Shown: in pieces, positions 57,104 to 64,000 of the stretch
How positions within the stretch are numbered: the stretch's first letter is position 1
How the letters are laid out: every line of letters starts with the position of its first letter
From: Nocardioides daejeonensis
GTDB lineage: Bacteria > Actinomycetota > Actinomycetes > Propionibacteriales > Nocardioidaceae
Length of the DNA stretch: 64,000 nucleotides
NCBI RefSeq assembly: GCF_003194585.1
Contig: NZ_QHKZ01000002.1
Coordinates: 372,001 to 436,000 of the forward strand
Reading direction: 5' to 3'
Program-made: the position numbers and the translations under genes
Notes under the pieces: model-generated
The model's database searches: none
Told to the model about the DNA's origin: nothing
Seen by the model: only the letters and a program-made list of their open reading frames with translations

Positions 57104-58891
57104 TCAGGAGGTACGCCGCAGCGCCCAGTCCCGGATCATGTCGATCCGCTGACGGAGCTGGTCGGCCGTCGCGACCGCGGCTGCGGGACCGCCACACTTC
57201 TTGCGCAGCTCGGCATGCGTGATGCCGTGAGCCTGGCCGGTGCGGTGGTGCCAGGCCGCGACCAGGCCGTTGAGCTCGCGGCGCAGCACGGCCAGCTGCT
57301 CGTGGGTGGTCACCTGCTCGACCGTGTCGGCCGGCATCGTCGGCTTCGCGGCCTTCTGCTTGGCGGCGCGCTCCGACTGCCGCGTGCGCAGCAGGTCGCG
57401 CACCTGGTCGGGCTCCAGAAGTCCCGGGATGCCGAGGAAGTCCATCTCCTCCTCGGAGCCGACGTGCACCTCGCCGGCGTGACCGAACTCGCCCCCGTCG
57501 TAGAGCACACGGTCGAAGGTCGCCTGGCTGCCGAGCGCCTCGAAGTTGCCGAGCAGGTCGTCGGATGCGCCCTCGCCAGCGTTGGCCTGGTCGATCAGGC
57601 CCTGCTCGGCGGCGAAGATGTCGCCCTCGTCGCGCACCGGACGCCCGAGCGCGTGGTCCCGCTCCATCTCCAGCGCGGAGGCGTGCTCCAGCAGGTGCGG
57701 CACCGACGGCAGGAAGACCGAGGCGGTCTCTCCCCGCTTCCGGGCCCGCACGAAGCGTCCGACGGCCTGGGCGAAGAAGAGCGGGGTGGAAGTGGTCGTC
57801 GCGTAGACACCGACCGCCAGCCGCGGCACGTCGACACCTTCGGAGACCATCCGGACCGCGACCATCCAGCGCGAGGTGTCCTCGGAGAACTTCGAGATCT
57901 TCTTCGAGGCCGCCTTCTCGTCCGAGAGGACCACGGTGGGCGCCTCACCGCTGATCGAGCGGAGCAGCTTCGCGTAGGCCCGGGCCGACTCCTGGTCGCT
58001 GGCGATCACCAGCCCACCCGCGTCCGGCACGTGGCGGCGTACCTCGGAGAGCCGTTTGTCGGCGGCTTGCAGCACCGACGGCATCCAGGCGCCCTGCGGA
58101 TCCAGCGCGGTGCGCAGGGCGTGCGCGTGCTGGTCCTTCGTGAGCGGTTCTCCCAGCCGGGCGACGATCTCGTCACCGGCCCGGGTACGCCACTGCATCT
58201 CGCCCGAGTAGGCCATGAAGAGCACCGGGCGGACGACATGGTCGGCGAGCGCATGGGCGTAGCCGTAGGTGAAGTCCGCCTCCGAGCGCGGCACGCCCTC
58301 CTCGTCGGGGAGGTAGCGCACGAACGGGATCGGGTTGATGTCAGAGCGGAAGGGAGTGCCGGTCAGGGCCAACCGGCGGTGCGCCGGGTCGAAGGCCTCT
58401 CGGATGCCGTCGCCCCAGGAGAGCGCGTCGCCGGCGTGGTGCACCTCGTCGAGGATGACCAGCGTCTTGAACCGCTCGGTCCGGAGCCGGAAGGCCAGCG
58501 GGTTGACCGCGACTCCGGCGTAGGTGACCGCGATTCCCACGAAGTCCTTGGACGCCTTACCCTGGCCGGCGGCGTAGGTCGGGTCGATCGGGATGCCGGC
58601 CCGGCCAGCAGCCTCGGCCCACTGGATCTTGAGGTGCTCGGTCGGGGCCACGATGGTGACGCGGTCGACGATGCGTCGGCCGAGGAGCTCGGCAGCGACC
58701 GTCAGTGCGAAGGTGGTCTTGCCGGCCCCTGGCGTCGCGACGGCGAGGAAGTCACGGGGCGACTCCGCGAGGTACTTCTCCATGGCAGCCGCCTGCCAGG
58801 CACGCAGCGAACGGGCCGTCCCCCAGGCGGCACGGTCCGGCCAGGCCGGAGTGAGTGCGTGCGGTGCGGCGGCCTCGGGCCGACCCGTCAC
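57104..58891 (-). CDS. DEAD/DEAH-box superfamily 2 helicase
   Basis: The protein has 595 residues. Motif I is VATPGAGKTTFA, motif II is VILDEVHHAGD, motif III is LTGTPFRSD and motif VI is QAVGRFVRARKRG. A C-terminal region of about 150 residues outside the core ends in a charged helical block. It belongs to the XPB/UvsW-like SF2 group common in actinobacteria; a DNA or RNA role is not proven. The GTG start overlaps the DUF3039 stop as GTGA. Confidence 0.9.
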   Translation of the reverse strand: MTGRPEAAAPHALTPAWPDRAAWGTARSLRAWQAAAMEKYLAESPRDFLAVATPGAGKTTFALTVAAELLGRRIVDRVTIVAPTEHLKIQWAEAAGRAGIPIDPTYAAGQGKASKDFVGIAVTYAGVAVNPLAFRLRTERFKTLVILDEVHHAGDALSWGDGIREAFDPAHRRLALTGTPFRSDINPIPFVRYLPDEEGVPRSEADFTYGYAHALADHVVRPVLFMAYSGEMQWRTRAGDEIVARLGEPLTKDQHAHALRTALDPQGAWMPSVLQAADKRLSEVRRHVPDAGGLVIASDQESARAYAKLLRSISGEAPTVVLSDEKAASKKISKFSEDTSRWMVAVRMVSEGVDVPRLAVGVYATTTSTPLFFAQAVGRFVRARKRGETASVFLPSVPHLLEHASALEMERDHALGRPVRDEGDIFAAEQGLIDQANAGEGASDDLLGNFEALGSQATFDRVLYDGGEFGHAGEVHVGSEEEMDFLGIPGLLEPDQVRDLLRTRQSERAAKQKAAKPTMPADTVEQVTTHEQLAVLRRELNGLVAAWHHRTGQAHGITHAELRKKCGGPAAAVATADQLRQRIDMIRDWALRRTS

Positions 58892-59154
58892 TCGCCATCC
58901 CCGCCGAGCGGCAGGCTCTCGTAGATCTCTTTGCACATCGGGCAGACCGGGAACTTCTCCGGCGACCGGTTCGGCACCCACACCTTGCCGCAGAGCGCGG
59001 TGACAGGGGTACCCATCACCATCGCCTCGGTGACCTTGTCCTTGGGCGCGTAGTGGGAGAACCGCTCGTGGTCACCTTCGTCGACGGGGACCGTCCGCCG
59101 GTCCTCCAGGACGTCCGTCTGACCGAATCCGAAAGGGGTGCTCACGGCTGACAC
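58888..59154 (-). CDS. DUF3039 protein with putative zinc ribbon
   Basis: The product has 88 residues. The Cys cluster (TALCGKVWVP, then FPVCPMCKEIYESL) looks like a small zinc-binding module, preceded by a DHERFSHYAPKDKVTEAM segment. This is the actinobacterial DUF3039 family, of unknown function. It is translationally coupled to the helicase through a GTGA overlap. Starts at 59154 or 59145 (both GTG) are possible. Confidence 0.87.
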   Translation of the reverse strand: MSAVSTPFGFGQTDVLEDRRTVPVDEGDHERFSHYAPKDKVTEAMVMGTPVTALCGKVWVPNRSPEKFPVCPMCKEIYESLPLGGDGE

Positions 59155-59167
59155 TCTACGTCAATGC

Positions 59168-59719
59168 TCAGTTCTGGTGGGGGTCGGCGGGCCGGGTCGA
59201 GACCCAGGCGAGCTCTCCTGGCTGCCGCCGGAGCACGTCGCGCCGCAGGTGCTGGACGTCGGGCCGGAAGGGGTCGCCGGTGCGGGAGGGCACGACGTAC
59301 CAGCTGCCCTCCTCGATCTCTCCTCGCAACTGCTCGGCGCCCCAGCCGGAGTAGCCGGCGAAGACACGCAGGTCGGCCAGCGCATCGCTGACCAGCTCGA
59401 CGGGGGCGTCGAGGTCGACCAGGCCGACGTCGTCGAAGCATGGCCGCCACCCCGGCGGGGCGGCCGAGGCGTCGGCCAGCCGCCCCACTCCGAGCGCTCC
59501 GTCGGTCCCGACCGGACCGCCGCGGTGCACGGCGGCGGCAGCCAACGGACCACGCCACTCCGGAAGCACGTCGCCGACGCGCGCCGGCGTGGGCTGGGTG
59601 AGCACGACCCCCAGGGCGCCTTCGTCGTCACAGTCGAGCAGCAACACCACCGAACCGGCGAAGTGCGGATCGCGCAACTCCGCGGTGGCGACCAGCAACG
59701 CACCGGCTCTCGGCTCCAT
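59168..59719 (-). CDS. YqgE/AlgH family protein (UPF0301)
   Basis: The product has 183 residues. The family pattern is clear: AGALLVATAELRDPHFAGSV, VVLLLDCDDEGALGVVLTQPT, VHRGGPVG, VFAGYSGWGAEQLRGEIEEG and SWYVVPS. The molecular role is not settled, though AlgH affects regulation in Pseudomonas. The ATG at 59719 is used. It lies 13 bp upstream of the DUF3039 gene, so the three genes form one unit. Confidence 0.93.
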   Translation of the reverse strand: MEPRAGALLVATAELRDPHFAGSVVLLLDCDDEGALGVVLTQPTPARVGDVLPEWRGPLAAAAVHRGGPVGTDGALGVGRLADASAAPPGWRPCFDDVGLVDLDAPVELVSDALADLRVFAGYSGWGAEQLRGEIEEGSWYVVPSRTGDPFRPDVQHLRRDVLRRQPGELAWVSTRPADPHQN

Positions 59720-59796
59720 GCTTCGAGGATAGGAGGTCACCCGGCACCGCTCTGCACAGCGCGACCGTCGGCAGGGCAGCACTGGACGAGAGCGGC

Positions 59797-59858
59797 CGAC
59801 CCACCCCGCGCGGGAGGGAGGGAGTGCGGTCGGGGAGACCGCGGCGCGGGATGGGTCG
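59797..59858 (-). terminator. Long hairpin after uncharacterised gene
   Basis: CGACCCACCCCGCGC (59797-59811) pairs with GCGCGGGATGGGTCG (59844-59858) at 14 of 15 positions. A smaller GCGGTC/GACCGC hairpin lies in the loop. It is 17 bp past the stop of the leftward gene at 59876. Confidence 0.6.
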
Positions 59859-59875
59859 GTCGCAGACGGGGTCGA

Positions 59876-60400
59876 TCAGGCGACGAGAGCCGCCTTGATC
59901 CGGTCGAGGAAGGTACGCGGCTGCGCGACGTGGCCCCGCAGCTCGTGTCCTTCACGAGCAGTCCGCTCCAGCTGGGCACCCACTCGGGTGCCCCGCTCCT
60001 CCACGTCGAGATGGGAGGCGCGGCCGGCCATGAGCGCCAGCATCTGGTGCTCCTTCGCGGTCGCGGTCAGCATGGCCGCGGCGATGCGGTCGCTACCGGG
60101 CTCGACGCGTCGGGCGTCGAGCACGGCGCGCACGCCGGGGAGTGCGTCCGCAGCATCACGCCACGCCTGCATGACCGCCTCCTCGAGATCGTCGGGCTGC
60201 TCGCCCAACGCCGTCTCGATGTGGCCGGCCAGGGCCGTGTGCCAACGCAGCTGCAGGCTCCCGATCAGGTCGAGGTCGTCGGCGAAGGTCTCGCTCACAC
60301 CCGGGACGTCGCTCGGTAGGACGCCGTCGCAGCGCAGATTCGCCTCGTTGACGACGGCGCGGAGCACGTCGCCGCGGCGGTGAAAGGTATGCCAGGTCAT
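59876..60400 (-). CDS. Uncharacterised helical protein divergent from TetR
   Basis: This soluble, mainly helical 174-residue protein begins MTWHTFHRRGDVLRAVVNEA and includes LRWHTALAGHIETALGEQPD and AWRDAADALPGVRAVLDARR. No signal, membrane helix or catalytic motif is visible. I do not recognise the family. It shares a 129-bp divergent promoter rich in TetR-like half-sites with the next gene and is probably controlled by that repressor. Confidence 0.72.
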   Translation of the reverse strand: MTWHTFHRRGDVLRAVVNEANLRCDGVLPSDVPGVSETFADDLDLIGSLQLRWHTALAGHIETALGEQPDDLEEAVMQAWRDAADALPGVRAVLDARRVEPGSDRIAAAMLTATAKEHQMLALMAGRASHLDVEERGTRVGAQLERTAREGHELRGHVAQPRTFLDRIKAALVA

Positions 60401-60420
60401 GGTGTTCGTCCTCTCAGTTC

Positions 60421-60509
60421 ACATACCGCCAGTACGTACTCAGAGTACGGACACATACCGTCGGTACCCAAGCGCGCCGTGCGTGACCTCTGGCACACCG
60501 ACGGTATGT
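60421..60509. promoter_or_regulatory. Cluster of ACATACCG operator half-sites
   Basis: ACATACCG occurs at 60421-60428 and 60453-60460. The second extends into the palindrome TACCG-T-CGGTA (60456-60466). ACCGACGGTATGT (60497-60509) is the inverted copy. GTACTCAGAGTAC lies between. The array covers the divergent promoters of the unknown gene and the TetR gene. Confidence 0.7.
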
Positions 60510-60529
60510 CTCGTTTTAGACTGGCCGGC

Positions 60530-61225
60530 ATGAGCAAATCCGCTGCCAAGCGCCTGTTGTCCGAGATCCCCGGGGCGAGTCGTCGGCAGCAGTACTCCGC
60601 ATCGACCCGCAAGGCTCTCGTCGAGGCGGCTCGGCAGCTCTTCACGCAACGCGGGTACGCCGCCACCTCGCTCGACGCGATCGTGTCGCAGGCGAAGGTC
60701 ACCAAGGGCGCGCTCTACCACCACTACAGCGGCAAGCAGGCGCTCTTCGAGGCGGTCTTCGAGCAGCTCGAGCAGACGGCTTCGAAGTCGATCACCAAGG
60801 CCGTCCGCGGCTCACGGGACCCGTGGGACAAGTCCCGCGAAGCGCTGCGCGCCTTCCTCACCGCCGTCCAGGACCCCGGCTACCGACGGGTGGTCATGCA
60901 GGAAGGGCCCGCGGTCCTCGGCTACGAGCGCTACCGCGAGCAGGAGCAGCGCTCCTCCTACGCGATCGTGCTCGACATCGTCCGCAACGTGCTTCGCGCT
61001 GGCGACTGGGAGCTCGACGAACCCATGGTCGACACGTTCGCGCGGATCTTCCATGGAGCGCTCAACAGCGCCGGAGAGAGCGTCGCCACGGCGACCGATC
61101 CAGAGCTGGCCAGCGCACGGGTGGAGGCCGCGATCGGCCTGATCCTCTCCGGGATCCGGGCCCTGGTCGACCAGGGTGTCGAGCTCACCGTAGGCCCCAC
61201 CTCCGGAGCCGACGCCGAAGCGTGA
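60530..61225 (+). CDS. TetR-family regulator
   Basis: The helix-turn-helix is typical: ALVEAARQLFTQRGYAATSL, DAIVSQAKVTKGALYHHYSG and KQALFEAVFEQLE. The ligand domain has ALRAFLTAVQDPGYRRVVMQ and EGPAVLGYERYREQEQ. The length is 231 residues from the ATG at 60530. An ATG at 60506 would lie inside an operator half-site and is less likely. It probably represses itself and the divergent gene. Confidence 0.92.
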   Translation: MSKSAAKRLLSEIPGASRRQQYSASTRKALVEAARQLFTQRGYAATSLDAIVSQAKVTKGALYHHYSGKQALFEAVFEQLEQTASKSITKAVRGSRDPWDKSREALRAFLTAVQDPGYRRVVMQEGPAVLGYERYREQEQRSSYAIVLDIVRNVLRAGDWELDEPMVDTFARIFHGALNSAGESVATATDPELASARVEAAIGLILSGIRALVDQGVELTVGPTSGADAEA

Positions 61226-61255
61226 GCCGCCGGAGGCGCGAACAGCCCCTGTCGC

Positions 61256-62263
61256 TCAGTTGAAGGTGACGCCGCCACGGTCGCGCGGCACCAGCTCGAG
61301 CCACACCCGCCCAGCCGGGACCTTGAGCTCGCCGGCCTTGGTCTTGAGCGTGATGACGCCGGAGAGCCCGTCCTTCTCGAAGGTGCCGCGGATGACGCGC
61401 CCGTTGTGGAACAACGTGGCCGGCCCTGTGCCCTCGAGCTTCGTCTCCGGCACCGGGTTGCCGGCCGGGTCGCGATAGCCCGCGTCACCGATCTGCACCT
61501 GCAACACCAGCACCGAGTCGGCGAGGAACTGGTCGTCAGCGGCCGCGTAAGTGTTCTTGTTGACGTAGTGGCCGTCCTCGAACGCCCAGGTCGTCGTGTG
61601 GCTGCCGAAGTCGGCCGAGATGCTGGTGGCCGGACGCCCCTTCGGCAACTCGTCGGCGCTGCCCCAGGGCAGGTAGTCCTTCGGGCGGTGCTCGGCCACC
61701 TTGGCGCTCTTGGCCACCTCGTTGAGGTTGGCCATCACGTTGTAGGGCGCGCGCCTCGACCCTTCGCGGTAGAGGCCCGTCGCCCCTTCCTGGTGGAACT
61801 TGACCCCGGCAGCGTTGAGCCGGGCGATGGTCTGTCCAGCCGCGCCGCTGGTGACCATCTGACCTGCGACCGGCTTCACGATGCCGATGTCGGAGGCACG
61901 CATCGAGCGGATCGGGCCCGCGACGTCAGGCAGCTTGGAGTAGAAGAAGACGGCCAGGCGGGTCAAGCCGCCCTCCACCAGCTCTTCCACCACCAGGTCA
62001 GCGGTGCCCAGGCCGACCTGGGGAGCGCTCGAGGCCGTGTTGTCGATCTTGGCCACCAGCACCGGCCGGGTCAGGCTGGAGGACTTGCCGTCCGCGACCT
62101 CGAGACCGGTCAGCGGCCAGGTGCTGTTCAGCACCTGCTCGGTGCCCTGACCCTTCGGGTTGCTCTTGTCACCGGAGTCGCCGCCCCCGTCCTCTCCCCC
62201 GCAACCGGCCAGCACGAGGCTGGCAAGGGCAACGGCAGCGATGGTGGGGCGCAAGGCACGCAC
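61256..62263 (-). CDS. DUF3048 lipoprotein
   Basis: A lipobox LASLVLAGC puts the lipidated Cys at about residue 21. DUF3048 sequence follows (RPVLVAKIDNTASSAPQVGL, VVEELVEGGLTRLAVFFYSK, PIRSMRASDIGI), and the C-terminal DUF3048 half ends VWLELVPRDRGGV. The length is 335 residues. This is the YerB-type surface lipoprotein family, of unknown function. The start is a GTG. It is convergent to TetR. Confidence 0.92.
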   Translation of the reverse strand: MRALRPTIAAVALASLVLAGCGGEDGGGDSGDKSNPKGQGTEQVLNSTWPLTGLEVADGKSSSLTRPVLVAKIDNTASSAPQVGLGTADLVVEELVEGGLTRLAVFFYSKLPDVAGPIRSMRASDIGIVKPVAGQMVTSGAAGQTIARLNAAGVKFHQEGATGLYREGSRRAPYNVMANLNEVAKSAKVAEHRPKDYLPWGSADELPKGRPATSISADFGSHTTTWAFEDGHYVNKNTYAAADDQFLADSVLVLQVQIGDAGYRDPAGNPVPETKLEGTGPATLFHNGRVIRGTFEKDGLSGVITLKTKAGELKVPAGRVWLELVPRDRGGVTFN

Positions 62264-62369
62264 GGGATCTCCTCAGGAGTTCTCGGGGGAAGTTTCGCCT
62301 AGAAGTGTGCAGGCGCGACCTCCCCTGCCGGGGGAGGCGCGCCCTACACACTCGAGCGTGAGCGTGGCC

Positions 62370-62951
62370 TCAGCGCTTGCGCAGCGTCGCAGCGAACCAG
62401 GAGTTCGTCCACGGCACCGCGTAGGAGACGCGCTTGCCGGTGCTGGGCGCATGCAGCATCACGACCTTGCCCGCCTTGCGGCCCGCGAAGATGCCGGCGT
62501 GGTAGACGCCGCCGCTGCCGTAGAAGAACATCAGGTCACCCGGTCGCATCGCGGAGCGCGGGATGCGGCGCGCGAACGAGGCCTGCGCTCCCGAGGTGCG
62601 CGGGATCGCCCGGAATCCCGCCGCACGGAAGCTGAAGTAGAGCAGGCCCGAGCAGTCGAAAGCGTGCGGGCCGGCCGCGCCGTACCGATAGGGGTCGCCG
62701 ACCTGCTTGCGGGCGACGCCGAGAGCCCGGACGGTGGGCGATGCGGGTGGCCGGATGCCGAGCTGGCCGGGCTTGGCGGCACCGGCCTCGTGTCCCTTGC
62801 GGGTAGCCAGGTCGGTCTCGAGCGAGGACGAGGAGTCGTCGGAAGCCGGAGCCGCCTTGGCCGGAGCGACCGAGACGAAGGTCAGGCCGATGAGCAGGAT
62901 GGTGAGCAGCACCCGAGCAGGCAGCAGCAGAAGTCGCGAGGACGCGAGCAT
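62370..62951 (-). CDS. Secreted NlpC/P60 cell-wall peptidase
   Basis: A signal peptide (LLTILLIGLTFVSVAPAKAA, ending about residue 33) precedes an NlpC/P60 domain. The catalytic Cys is in GPHAFDCSGLLYFSFRA, the His in GSGGVYHAGIFAG, and RPGDLMFFY is the usual block. The length is 193 residues. It probably cuts peptidoglycan stem peptides as a resuscitation or division hydrolase. A c-di-AMP-type leader lies upstream, as for many actinobacterial wall hydrolases. Confidence 0.93.
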   Translation of the reverse strand: MLASSRLLLLPARVLLTILLIGLTFVSVAPAKAAPASDDSSSSLETDLATRKGHEAGAAKPGQLGIRPPASPTVRALGVARKQVGDPYRYGAAGPHAFDCSGLLYFSFRAAGFRAIPRTSGAQASFARRIPRSAMRPGDLMFFYGSGGVYHAGIFAGRKAGKVVMLHAPSTGKRVSYAVPWTNSWFAATLRKR

Positions 62952-62961
62952 GAGGAGTTCC

Positions 62962-63170
62962 TTTCCCACGCCTGTGAGGTGAGCTGTCGGGTTAGGGCCG
63001 GAAAGTGCCCTGCCGTCCCCGCTGGCGCGAGTACCGGCTTCACCCCGAGCGGCCGCGGTCCGTGGACCTGGCCGCGTGGAACCTGTGGGTCCCCCACTCC
63101 TGCCCGTGATGTCGATGGCTTGGACGTGACCGTGGCGGGCAGGACTCGGCGGAACCGCGGTCACGTTGTT
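62962..63170 (-). ncRNA. Probable ydaO-yuaA (c-di-AMP) riboswitch
   Basis: On the minus strand the leader of the NlpC/P60 gene contains GTGGGGGACCCAC (63096-63084). Further on it has CCCTAACCCGACAGCTCACC and then TCACAGGCGTGGG, ending near 62964. These match the conserved GGGGGACCCA and AACCCGnCAGCUnACCUCnnAGGCGU blocks of ydaO aptamers. The gene context, a secreted wall hydrolase in an actinobacterium, is classic. Outer boundaries are approximate. No independent structure model was run. Confidence 0.85.
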
Positions 63171-63256
63171 CAGTTGTAGAGGGCACCCACTCGGGAGCGG
63201 CGCCGCTGCGGGACGCTAGGTGGATCCGGGGCCGGATTTCAAACCAGAACAAGCGA

Positions 63257-63289
63257 AAACGGGTGTGACGTACGCCGTCACACCCGTTT
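63257..63289 (-). terminator. Terminator of FabG-type gene
   Basis: Perfect 14-bp arms (AAACGGGTGTGACG with CGTCACACCCGTTT) enclose a TACGC loop. They lie 43 bp past the stop of the leftward reductase gene. Confidence 0.75.
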
Positions 63290-63332
63290 CCACGGTGCGG
63301 ATCACGCTCGGAGCGTGACCCGTCTCACGCCC

Positions 63333-64000
63333 TCAGCCGAGCGTCACTCCGCCGTCGACATAGAGCGTCTGCCCGGTGATGTACGACGCCTCGTCACTCG
63401 CCAGGAAGGTCACCGCGGCCGCGATGTCGGCCGGGAAGCCCACCCGCCGCACCGGGTTCTGCTCGGCGCTGAGCCGGCGGAACTCCTCCACGTCGAGCTT
63501 CAACCGCGCGGCAGTCGCATCGGTCATCTCGGTGGCGATGAAGCCCGGCGCAACCGCGTTGGCGTTGATGCCGAAGGGGCCGAGCTCGATGCCGAGCGTC
63601 CGGGTGAAACCCTGGACGCCCATCTTGGCCGCGGAGTAGTTGGCCTGGCCACGGTTGCCCAGCGCCGAGATGCTGGAGATGTTGACGATCTTGCCGTACT
63701 TCTGCTCGACGAAGTGCTTCTGAGCGGCCTTCGTCATCAGGAAGGCGCCCTTGAGGTGGACGCCCATGACCAGGTCCCAGTCGAGCTCGGTCATCTTGAA
63801 GAGCAGGTTGTCGCGGGTGATGCCGGCGTTGTTCACCAGGATGTGGATGCCACCCAGGTCGCTGACCACGCGAGCGATCGCAGCATCGACGGAGTCGGCG
63901 TTCGCGACGTCGGCACCGACGCCGATCGCCTTGGCGCCGGGCACCGAGCCCTCCAGGCGGGACGCGGCCTCGGTCGCCGCCGCCTCATCGAGGTCGATGA
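63333..64000 (-). CDS. fabG: 3-oxoacyl-ACP reductase/SDR (FabG-type), 5' end outside window
   Basis: This short-chain dehydrogenase reduces a 3-oxoacyl thioester with NAD(P)H. Visible are HILVNNAGITRDNLLFKM (coenzyme and active-site Asn region), the catalytic Ser and Tyr-x-x-x-Lys in NISSISALG and NYSAAKMG, and PGFIATEMTD. The C-terminal SDEASYITGQTLYVDGGVTLG is complete. The frame is open to the right window edge; the N-terminal Rossmann Gly motif and start lie beyond it. Both FabG and acetoacetyl-CoA reductase are possible roles. Confidence 0.88.
   Translation of the reverse strand, partial: IDLDEAAATEAASRLEGSVPGAKAIGVGADVANADSVDAAIARVVSDLGGIHILVNNAGITRDNLLFKMTELDWDLVMGVHLKGAFLMTKAAQKHFVEQKYGKIVNISSISALGNRGQANYSAAKMGVQGFTRTLGIELGPFGINANAVAPGFIATEMTDATAARLKLDVEEFRRLSAEQNPVRRVGFPADIAAAVTFLASDEASYITGQTLYVDGGVTLG

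Noticed and set aside
63040..63252. Small minus-strand frame upstream of the NlpC/P60 gene
   Set aside because: It lies across the riboswitch aptamer and has no coding features; the sequence is explained by the RNA structure.

Overview
The window is a dense, high-GC chromosomal segment from an actinobacterium. Frequent GTG starts, 4-bp ATGA/GTGA gene overlaps, an intact mec-cysO-cysM-murI-cyclic nucleotide phosphodiesterase block, and families such as DUF3039, DUF2017 and DUF3048 all fit that. The overall mix, including PrsW next to paired dynamin-like GTPases and a short GGTCTCGACAGGCTCGACCACCGA-type intergenic repeat, suggests Nocardioides or a relative (Propionibacteriales). That taxonomic placement is inference. 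No rRNA, CRISPR array, plasmid replication gene, intact prophage or large biosynthetic cluster was seen.

Layout. 1-9.5 kb: 3' part of aminopeptidase N, a small secreted/membrane pair, an MscS channel with truncated haemoglobin O, a double-hotdog thioesterase, a thiolase with a MarR regulator, the ABC-F protein EttA and a tail-less SSB. 9.7-17.2 kb: a PrsW / dynamin-like GTPase / dynamin-like GTPase operon, an M24 peptidase, small membrane proteins and tRNA-Arg(TCT). 17.3-20.8 kb: an acetyltransferase lacking its usual catalytic His, adenosine deaminase, a MauE/DsbA-type thiol-redox pair and oligoribonuclease. 20.87-22.3 kb: tRNA-His(GTG) followed by a frameshifted tyrosine integrase and one unrecognised cargo gene; this is the only clearly accessory region. 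22.3-30.7 kb: secreted lipase, FAD oxidoreductase, MFS exporter, tRNA-Lys(CTT), a penicillin-acylase-family Ntn hydrolase, a GroES-like protein with a DUF3618 protein, and a peroxiredoxin. 30.8-37 kb: tRNA-Leu(TAG), a Q/W/G-repeat membrane protein, rdgB-rph, and an ABC exporter divergent from a two-component system.

37-46.6 kb is the most coherent block. MurI and a cAMP-phosphodiesterase-like metallo-beta-lactamase protein, then CysM, CysO and Mec (the sulfur-carrier cysteine pathway), GdhA, a DUF2017 protein, ClpS, and two NAD-salvage genes (pncB, pncA). It resembles the Mycobacterium tuberculosis Rv1330c-Rv1341 region, but a phosphodiesterase-like secreted protein sits between murI and cysM. 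CysO here carries five residues beyond its diglycine, so Mec would have to trim it.

46.7-64 kb: MFS transporters, an AurF-type diiron protein divergent from a TetR regulator, a TMEM165/GDT1-type transporter behind a probable yybP-ykoY (Mn2+) riboswitch, a MarR-MFS pair with a 23-bp operator, hydroxyphenylpyruvate dioxygenase with a divergent Lrp/AsnC regulator, an ECF sigma factor with a membrane partner, IclR, a DEAD/DEAH helicase with a DUF3039 protein, YqgE, an unknown gene divergent from TetR, a DUF3048 lipoprotein, an NlpC/P60 hydrolase behind a probable ydaO (c-di-AMP) riboswitch, and a FabG-type reductase cut by the window edge.
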